NCBI GenBank assembly: GCA_937880835.1
Contig: CALGRN010000081.1
Location: forward strand, 1 to 6,207
Source: an uncultured Prevotella sp.
GTDB taxonomy: Bacteria; Bacteroidota; Bacteroidia; Bacteroidales; Bacteroidaceae
Direction of reading: 5' to 3'
DNA: 6,207 bases
The translations under genes were made by a program, and so were the position numbers. Below the pieces are notes generated by a model that worked only from the letters and a program-made list of their open reading frames with translations, had not been told where the DNA came from and did no database searches. Below are positions 1-5,196 of the stretch, one piece after another; the stretch's first letter is position 1; every line of letters starts with the position of its first letter.

Positions 1-1
1 C

Positions 2-1528
2 ACCGGCTTTATCGGCCCTAACGGCGCAGGAAAATCAACACTACTGAAAGCTATCAGCGGTGAACTTGAACCAAACAAAGGCTCCGTAGAGCTTGCACCT
101 GGTGAGAGACTTTCAGTGCTTGACCAAGACCATTTCAAATATGATGAGTTCACAGTAATGGATACTGTGCTCATGGGACATCAGCCTTTATGGGACAATA
201 TGAAAGAGCGTGAGGTGCTATATGCAAAATCCGAGATGTCGGAAGAAGACGGTAACCGAGCTGCCGACCTTGAACTTAAATTTGCAGAGATGAATGGTTG
301 GGAGGCTGAAAGCGATGCGGCACAGATGCTTTCTAATCTTGGTGTGAAAGAAAACATGCATTACAAACAAATGAGTGAATTGTCAAACAACGAGAAAGTA
401 CGCGTCATGCTTGCCAAAGCTCTGTTCGGACAACCTGACAATCTGCTTCTCGATGAGCCTACAAACGACTTGGATTTGGACACAGTTCAATGGTTGGAAG
501 AATATCTCAGCAATGTAGAACAGACAGTATTGGTAGTGAGTCACGACCGACATTTCCTTGATGCAGTAAGCACTCAGACCGTAGATATCGACTTTGGAAA
601 AGTAACTGTATTCTCCGGAAACTACTCTTTCTGGTACGAGAGTTCTCAACTTGCCTTGCGCCAAGCTCAGAATCAAAAACAAAAAGCTGATGAAAAGCGC
701 AAGGAACTTGAAGAATTCATCAGACGTTTTGCTGCAAACGTTGCAAAAAGCAAACAGACTACAAGTCGCAGAAAAATGCTCGAAAAGCTCAATGTAGAGG
801 AAATACGTCCTTCAAGTCGCAAATATCCGGGAATTATATTTCAAATGGAACGCGAACCGGGAAATCAAATACTCGAAGTAGAAGGATTAAAAGCATTGGA
901 CACAGACGGAAGCGTACTATTCGATAATGTAAACTTCAACATAGAGAAAGGACAGAAAGTTGTATTCCTGAGTCATAATCCAAAGGCAATGACAGCACTG
1001 TTTGAGATTATTAACGGCAATCGTCAGGCTGATGCAGGAACATACAAATGGGGAGTTACTATAACAACAGCGTATCTTCCTCTTGATAATACGGACTTCT
1101 TCAACAGTGATAAAAATCTTGTAGATTGGCTGAGTCAATACGGAGTAGGCAATGAAGTTGTAATGAAAAGTTATCTCGGACGTATGCTGTTCTCTGGCGA
1201 AGAGGTTCTGAAAAAGGTTAACGTGCTTTCGGGAGGAGAGAAAATGAGATGTATGATTGCACGCATGCAGATGCGTAATGCCAACTGTCTGATCTTAGAT
1301 ACACCTACAAACCATTTGGACTTGGAAAGCATTCAGGCTTTCAACAACAATCTGACAGGTTTTAAAGGCAATGTTCTTTTTGCGAGTCACGACCACGAAT
1401 TCATACAGACTGTTGCAAACCGTATAATAGAACTTACACCAAACGGAACAATAGATAAGCTGATGGACTACGATGATTATATATATGATGCTCGTATAAA
1501 AGAACAGAAGGCAAAAATGTATAATTAA
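2..1528 (+). CDS. ABC-F family ATPase, YbiT-like, 5' partial
   Basis: This is a cytosolic protein with two tandem ATP-binding domains and no membrane segments, so it is an ABC-F protein (ribosome-associated translation factor or ribosome protection type) rather than a transporter. The frame is open to the window edge, so the true start lies upstream; the GTG at 116 is internal, because the Walker A motif GPNGAGKST precedes it (visible residues 5-13). First domain: a degenerate signature LSNNEK (127-132), Walker B ending DEPTND with catalytic Glu152, and H-loop His181. A charged, probably coiled-coil linker follows (about 215-265), in the place where ABC-F proteins contact tRNA. Second domain: the Walker A position reads LSHNPKAMTA (323-332) and has lost the GxxGxGKS/T pattern; signature LSGGEK (409-414) is intact; Walker B reads LDTPTNHLD with Thr434 where Glu is usual; H-loop His463. 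The HDRHFL segment, short linker and overall order resemble E. coli YbiT as I remember it. About 508 residues are visible, so only roughly 30 are missing. Family call is firm; substrate is unknown. Confidence 0.9.
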   Translation, partial: TGFIGPNGAGKSTLLKAISGELEPNKGSVELAPGERLSVLDQDHFKYDEFTVMDTVLMGHQPLWDNMKEREVLYAKSEMSEEDGNRAADLELKFAEMNGWEAESDAAQMLSNLGVKENMHYKQMSELSNNEKVRVMLAKALFGQPDNLLLDEPTNDLDLDTVQWLEEYLSNVEQTVLVVSHDRHFLDAVSTQTVDIDFGKVTVFSGNYSFWYESSQLALRQAQNQKQKADEKRKELEEFIRRFAANVAKSKQTTSRRKMLEKLNVEEIRPSSRKYPGIIFQMEREPGNQILEVEGLKALDTDGSVLFDNVNFNIEKGQKVVFLSHNPKAMTALFEIINGNRQADAGTYKWGVTITTAYLPLDNTDFFNSDKNLVDWLSQYGVGNEVVMKSYLGRMLFSGEEVLKKVNVLSGGEKMRCMIARMQMRNANCLILDTPTNHLDLESIQAFNNNLTGFKGNVLFASHDHEFIQTVANRIIELTPNGTIDKLMDYDDYIYDARIKEQKAKMYN

Positions 1529-1606
1529 TATTGATTTGCTATATTATAATATCCAATAGTTCAGAATCTAAAAAACGTTGATACGAATATTGTGATTGGC
1601 ATGTTT

Positions 1607-1639
1607 TTTGCAAAATATATAATACATATAATATCTTGT
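1607..1639 (+). promoter_or_regulatory. Possible Bacteroidetes-type promoter for grpE
   Basis: A TTTG box at 1607-1610 is followed after 21 bases by TATCTTGT at 1632-1639, a partial match to the Bacteroidetes -7 box TAnnTTTG. Spacing fits the known range of about 19-21. Transcription would begin shortly before the grpE start at 1663. The region is very AT-rich, so chance matches are likely. A weaker alternative, TTTG at 1535-1538 with TAGTTCAG at 1557-1564, lies further upstream. The 134-base gap after the ABC-F gene makes a separate grpE promoter reasonable. Confidence 0.35.
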
Positions 1640-1649
1640 TTTAAAACAA
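1636..1649. repeat. 14-bp perfect palindrome before grpE
   Basis: TTGTTTTAAAACAA is its own reverse complement. It lies 13 bases before the grpE start codon and overlaps the candidate -7 box, which is where a repressor operator could sit. It does not resemble the CIRCE element of HrcA-controlled heat-shock genes (TTAGCACTC-N9-GAGTGCTAA). In such AT-rich DNA it may be a chance palindrome. Confidence 0.4.
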
Positions 1650-1662
1650 AAACAATAAGACT

Positions 1663-2259
1663 ATGAGCAAAGAAAATAAATATCAAGAGAAAAATATCGA
1701 CATCGAGAACGACAAAGTGAATGAAAACGAAGAAAATTCGGATATTAACTTTGAAGAAACCACAAGTGAAACGGAAACAACGGAAGATACCGACACTATT
1801 GAAGAAACGGACGAATTAGAAGCAATAAAACGGGAAAATGAAGATATTAAAGACAAGTATCTACGTACCGTTGCAGAGTTTGAAAATTACAAGAAACGCA
1901 CATTGAAAGAGAAAACGGAGCTGATATTGAACGGTTCGGAAAAGACGGTATCTGCAATATTGCCCGTACTTGACGATATGGAACGTGCGCTTGCAAACTC
2001 TGATAAAACGAATGATATTGATGCTTTGAAAGAAGGTATGGACTTGATCTATAAGAAGCTCATAAAAACACTCGAAGGACTTGGAGTGAATAAGATAGAA
2101 ACATTAGATAAAGATTTTAATGTTGATTATCATGAAGCTGTTGCAATGGTTCCCGGAATGGACGATGACAAAAAAGGCAAAGTGATAGATTGTATTCAAA
2201 CAGGATATACCCTTAATGATAAGGTAATACGTCACGCAAAAGTTGCAGTAGGACAATAG
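1663..2259 (+). CDS. grpE: GrpE, nucleotide exchange factor for DnaK
   Basis: GrpE is the homodimeric cytosolic factor that releases ADP from DnaK, resetting the Hsp70 cycle, and also acts as a thermosensor in some species. The 198 residues show the whole family plan: a low-complexity acidic N-terminal arm rich in Glu, Asp, Asn and Thr (about 5-52); the long dimer helix with LRTVAEFENYKKRT (67-80); the four-helix region with ILPVLDDMERAL (99-110); and the C-terminal beta domain (about 140-198) with GLGV, FNVDYHEAV and the family's closing stretch GYTLNDKVIRHAKVAVG. His191 stands where Pro is common (IRPAKV), a mild variation. The ATG at 1663 is the only sensible start; it has no clear Shine-Dalgarno sequence, as usual in Bacteroidetes. 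dnaJ follows 89 bases downstream in the same direction, with a terminator-like hairpin between them. dnaK is not in the window. Confidence 0.97.
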   Translation: MSKENKYQEKNIDIENDKVNENEENSDINFEETTSETETTEDTDTIEETDELEAIKRENEDIKDKYLRTVAEFENYKKRTLKEKTELILNGSEKTVSAILPVLDDMERALANSDKTNDIDALKEGMDLIYKKLIKTLEGLGVNKIETLDKDFNVDYHEAVAMVPGMDDDKKGKVIDCIQTGYTLNDKVIRHAKVAVGQ

Positions 2260-2274
2260 TATTTAAACAAACAG

Positions 2275-2314
2275 AAGGTTGAACGGATTGAAAACACATC
2301 TGTTCAACTTTTTT
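2275..2314 (+). terminator. Hairpin plus T-run between grpE and dnaJ
   Basis: Arms 2275-2288 and 2298-2311 pair over 14 positions, with two G-U pairs and no mismatch, around a 9-base loop (TGAAAACAC). A run of six T (2309-2314) ends the 3' arm. This is the standard form of an intrinsic terminator. It lies 15 bases after the grpE stop and 34 bases before the dnaJ start. That leaves little room for a separate dnaJ promoter, so it may be a partial terminator that lowers dnaJ relative to grpE, or an RNA processing or stability element. Confidence 0.75.
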
Positions 2315-2348
2315 ACATATTTAATTTCAACATTCCAACAATAAGGAA

Positions 2349-3512
2349 ATGGCAAAGAGAGATTATTACGAAGTACTTGGAATAGACAAGAACGCTTCGG
2401 AAGACGATATAAAGAAGGCATACCGTAAAATAGCCATAAAATATCACCCTGACAGAAACCCAGACAACAAGGAAGCGGAAGAGAAATTCAAGGAAGCTGC
2501 CGAAGCATACGATGTATTACATGACCCGCAAAAGCGTCAACAGTATGACCAATTCGGTTTCAACGGACCGGCAGGAGCAGGTGGTTTTGGCGGTTTGGGA
2601 AGTGCAGGCGGTTTCTCTACTGAGGATATATTCTCAATGTTTGGAGACATCTTCGGTGGCAGAGGAGGTTTCGGCGGCTTCGGAGGAAGTGGCGGACGCA
2701 AGCATACTCAACAATACAGAGGCAGCGATTTGCGTTTAAAGGTACGTCTTTCGCTTCAAGAAGTTTCTACGGGAGTAACCAAAAAGTTCAAGGTTAAGAA
2801 AGATGTGCAATGCAGTCATTGCCATGGAAGCGGTGCAGAAGCAGGAAGCGGATCGGAGACTTGTAGCACTTGTCACGGCAGTGGTATTGTAACAAGAACT
2901 ACACAGAGTATTTTCGGAATGATGCAGACACAGTCTGTATGTCCTACATGTAATGGTGAAGGAAAAGTTATAAAGAACAAATGTCATGAATGTCATGGCA
3001 GCGGAGTTGTCAAAGGTGAAGAAGTTGTAGAGATTAAGATACCGGCAGGCGTTGCTGAGGGAATGGTCGTAAATGTTCCGGGCAAAGGAAATGCAGGTCC
3101 TCATAACGGAACAAATGGAAACATACAAGTATTCATAGAAGAAGAGGATAATGATACCTTTATTCGCGATGAAAACGATTTGATATATAATCTGCTTCTT
3201 GACTTTCCTACTGCTGCACTTGGTGATGAAGTGGAAATTCCGACTATCGAAGGAACAAAGGTCAAAATAAAAATTGAAGCAGGCACTCAGCCGGGTAAGA
3301 CGTTGCGCTTACGTGAAAAAGGATTGCCTGCTGTTCAAGGCTATGGATATGGAAAGGGAGACTTGGTTGTAAACATAAGTGTGTACATACCTAAGACTCT
3401 CAGTAAAAAAGAAAAAGAAATGATAGAGAGTTTACGCGAAAGCGATAACTTTAAAGGCGACATGACAACAAAGAAATCCATATTTGAGAAATTCAAGAAC
3501 TATTTTAATTAG
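2349..3512 (+). CDS. dnaJ: DnaJ, type I J-domain (Hsp40) co-chaperone
   Basis: DnaJ hands unfolded proteins to DnaK and stimulates its ATPase. All type I parts are present in 387 residues: the J domain (about 4-70) with the catalytic HPD at 33-35 and the closing YDQFG; a Gly/Phe-rich linker (about 71-117) with the DIF-type segment TEDIFSMFGDIFGG; the zinc domain with four CxxCxGxG motifs, CSHCHGSG (155), CSTCHGSG (172), CPTCNGEG (198) and CHECHGSG (212), which bind two zinc ions; and the C-terminal substrate-binding and dimer domains (about 225-387). No key residue is missing. The length is usual for the family. The ATG at 2349 gives the standard MAKRDYYEVLG start. AAGGAA (2343-2348) touches the start codon, too close to work as a normal Shine-Dalgarno sequence. 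It follows grpE in the same direction and is likely co-expressed with it by read-through of the hairpin between them. Confidence 0.98.
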   Translation: MAKRDYYEVLGIDKNASEDDIKKAYRKIAIKYHPDRNPDNKEAEEKFKEAAEAYDVLHDPQKRQQYDQFGFNGPAGAGGFGGLGSAGGFSTEDIFSMFGDIFGGRGGFGGFGGSGGRKHTQQYRGSDLRLKVRLSLQEVSTGVTKKFKVKKDVQCSHCHGSGAEAGSGSETCSTCHGSGIVTRTTQSIFGMMQTQSVCPTCNGEGKVIKNKCHECHGSGVVKGEEVVEIKIPAGVAEGMVVNVPGKGNAGPHNGTNGNIQVFIEEEDNDTFIRDENDLIYNLLLDFPTAALGDEVEIPTIEGTKVKIKIEAGTQPGKTLRLREKGLPAVQGYGYGKGDLVVNISVYIPKTLSKKEKEMIESLRESDNFKGDMTTKKSIFEKFKNYFN

Positions 3513-3778
3513 GATGGAACGATATAATAGAAATGAATTGAACGGGGACAATGTAAGATAAAAATCGGAAACAATTCACCGGCAATTTCACACCTTATTA
3601 TATATAGATATATAAAAACAAGTAGATGCTCAAAATTGTCTTATAAGACTTTTTAAATTGTCTTATAAGACTTTTCAAATTGTCTTATAAGACAATTTTG
3701 AGCGTTTTCTTAATACCGTAAAATCATTATAGTCTCTATTGAAATTTCATCCGTTAAACTTATTATCTTTCAGGAAGT
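3513..3778. other. dnaJ-folC spacer, non-coding
   Basis: I see no gene in these 266 bases. The first part (3513-3597) has no recognisable signal. At 3598-3615 there is an AT-only inverted repeat (TTATATAT, AG, ATATATAA). The middle holds the triple-palindrome element described separately (3628-3703). The last 75 bases should carry the folC promoter and leader, but no convincing TTTG/TAnnTTTG pair with correct spacing is visible. AGGAAG (3772-3777) ends one base before the folC ATG, too close to be a normal ribosome binding site. Confidence 0.7.
3628..3703. repeat. Nested repeat: three palindromic units inside a 22-bp inverted repeat
   Basis: The 17-base core AAATTGTCTTATAAGAC occurs three times without change, at 3633-3649, 3655-3671 and 3677-3693, with an exact 22-base period. 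Each copy contains the perfect 12-bp palindrome GTCTTATAAGAC (3638-3649, 3660-3671, 3682-3693). The outer copies are extended so that 3628-3649 and 3682-3703 are perfect 22-bp reverse complements, beginning GCTC and ending GAGC. On RNA or single-stranded DNA the whole element can fold as one 22-bp hairpin with a 32-base loop that holds the middle palindrome, or as three small hairpins. GTTTTCTT follows, so it could end the dnaJ transcript. It could also be a dispersed intergenic repeat or a protein-binding array; the sequence does not decide. Confidence 0.9.
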
Positions 3779-4180
3779 ATGACATACGAAGAAACCGTAG
3801 AATATCTTTTTAACAGCACGCCCGTTTTTGAACACATAGGAGCATCGGCTTATAAGGAAGGACTAAGCAATACGCTTGCTTTGGATAAGCATTTCGGACA
3901 TCCTCACAGACAATTCAGAAGCATACATATTGCAGGAACAAACGGAAAGGGGTCTTGCTCTCACACTCTTGCGGCAATACTGCAATCAGAAGGATATAAA
4001 GTTGGACTTTACACGTCGCCTCATCTTGTTGATTTCCGTGAACGTATTCGTATAAACGGCGAATGTATAAGCAAAGAATATGTAATTGATTTCGTAGAAA
4101 AAGAAAGAACGTTTTTTGAACCGTTGCATCCTTCTTTTTTTGAATTAACAACTGCACTGGCATTCAAATATTTTGCAGAA
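3779..4180 (+). CDS. folC: FolC N-terminal part, cut by junction to foreign DNA
   Basis: FolC (folylpolyglutamate synthase / dihydrofolate synthase) adds glutamate to folates, using ATP, in the cytosol. The first 134 residues are clearly this family: the ATP-binding loop AGTNGKGS (52-59), the LYTSPHL segment (78-84), and the FRERIRINGECIS stretch (87-98), followed by FFEPLHPSFFELTTALAFKYFAE (112-134). Bacteroidales FolC, as I remember it, continues here with the segment leading to EVGLGGRLD. In this sequence the frame instead reads TVALYSPSG and runs to a stop at 4424-4426 through DNA that is the antisense of the Ig-like gene. Full-length FolC is about 420-450 residues, so some 300 residues, including the C-terminal ligase domain, are absent. 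The 215-residue product predicted from the whole open frame is a false hybrid. The ATG at 3779 gives the usual MTYEETVEYL start. Family is certain; the natural gene is presumably intact in the source genome. Confidence 0.93.
4162..4180. other. Junction between Bacteroidetes-like and Treponema-like DNA
   Basis: The 19 bases ATTCAAATATTTTGCAGAA read as FKYFAE of FolC on + and as SAKYLN of the Ig-like protein on -, and both readings fit their families. To the left only FolC makes sense; to the right only the Ig-like protein does. A word shared by two genomes is the expected footprint of a false join by a short-k-mer assembler. The exact edges may be off by about 10 bases. Confidence 0.8.
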
Positions 4181-5193
4181 ACTGTAGCTTTGTATTCGCC
4201 GTCTGGAAGTAAAGTTCCGTCATCCTTTGTTCCATCAAATACAATAGAAGAAGGTGGATTTTTACCCATACTGATATTATTGTATGTTTTTACAACTGCT
4301 CCAGTATTGTCAGTAACTGCAACTTCCCATTCTGTAAGTTTATTTCCAGTTTTTTCTTCTGGGACCGGAATGGTAAGACTTAATGTTACAGAAGAAATTT
4401 TACTGTCAGTTTTTGGAGAAAAATAACGTGAACCGTCAATATAAATATTTGTAGCAGGTTTTTCAGCAGAATAGATAATATTTGAAATTACAGCCTGTGG
4501 AGAAACGTTTCCAGCACGGTCTGTTGCGGTAATTTCATAAGAATAAACACCGTCAAATACCTGAGTTTCTGTATCATCTGTACCATGCCAGCTGAAATCT
4601 GCAGGTTCTGCATTTGTCCATTTGTAAGTTTTTACAACTGTTCCATCAACAGATTTGAATGTACCAACCCACAAATCTTCAGAAGAACCAGACTGCTGAA
4701 CTTTGAATGCAGATTTTGCACCTTCACCAAAGATTTTGTCTGCAGGCTGTAAAAGCTCAATTTCTGGAGCAACTGTATCAATTACAACTTCGTATTCTTT
4801 TGTTTCACCAACGTTACCGTTATCATCAGTAGCTGTAAGCTTATAGAAATAACGACCATCTGGAGCAGTTTCACCATTTGTCATGGCACCATTCCAAGAA
4901 ACAGTTTCTGGAACATCAACACCTTTTTTAGGAGTAATAAACTGCTTAAAGAAAGATTTAAAACCAACCTTTTCTGGTAACGCGTTTTTATTTTCGATAA
5001 CTCTTACAACCTCATGGTTTTCGTCCATGATTACAAGACTCCATCCCAAAATATAACGTTTTTCAGAAATGCTTAAAGGAATTACAAGTTCATCCTTAAC
5101 ACCATCGTTATTTGGAGAAATGTACTTTGGTTTAGCAAAAACAGAAGTTAATACTAAAGCCGACAATAAAGCAAATAAAACAAACTTTTTCAT
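4162..5193 (-). CDS. Secreted protein with FlgD-like Ig modules, 3' end cut by junction
   Basis: An exported protein, probably periplasmic or surface-associated, of a kind I associate with Treponema. The signal peptide is MKKFVLFALLSALVLTSVFA (1-20), with likely cleavage before Lys21. SPNNDGVKDEL (26-36) opens the first Ig-like module. Modules end in the FlgD-type pattern of a turn followed by DGxYxYxxTATDxxGN: APDGRYFYKLTATDDNGN (110-127), FDGVYSYEITATDRAGN (213-229) and a third, LPDGEYKATVSAKYLN (329-344). DTVAPEIELLQP (139-150) is the linker after module one. Real sequence ends near residue 344; the frame continues to a stop at 4021 through the antisense of folC, so the last 46 residues of the 390-residue open frame are false. 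The full protein is probably longer, and I cannot tell what its C-terminus carries. The start is supported by GGAGG 8 bases upstream. Its stop-to-start gap from the barrel gene is 3 bases, so they form an operon. Exact function unknown. Confidence 0.85.
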
Positions 5194-5196
5194 ATT

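Noticed and set aside
116..118. GTG start codon for the ABC-F gene
   Set aside because: A perfect Walker A motif lies upstream in the same frame, and the frame is open to the window edge.
1541..1552. ATATTATAATAT palindrome after the ABC-F gene as a terminator
   Set aside because: It has only A and T, no loop and no following T-run, so it would not form a stable terminator.
1663..1818. Acidic low-complexity start of GrpE as a wrong start or foreign insertion
   Set aside because: A variable acidic N-terminal arm is normal for GrpE, and the frame is continuous.
2343..2348. Shine-Dalgarno sequence AAGGAA before dnaJ
   Set aside because: It touches the ATG; the usual gap is 5-10 bases, so it is probably just a purine-rich leader.
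3628..3703. CRISPR array made of the three direct repeats
   Set aside because: The copies are 17 bases with only 5 bases between them, and each copy is itself palindromic. There are no spacers of 25-40 bases and no cas genes.
3738..3771. folC promoter from ATTG (3738-3741) and TATCTTTC (3764-3771)
   Set aside because: The -7 box matches well, but the upstream box is imperfect, the 22-base gap is long, and transcription would begin on the start codon. Too weak to list as a feature.
4190..4426. A genuine FolC variant with a novel C-terminal domain
   Set aside because: The tail is the exact antisense of coding sequence for a well-formed Ig-like protein, and the ligase half of FolC is missing, so it is not a domain.
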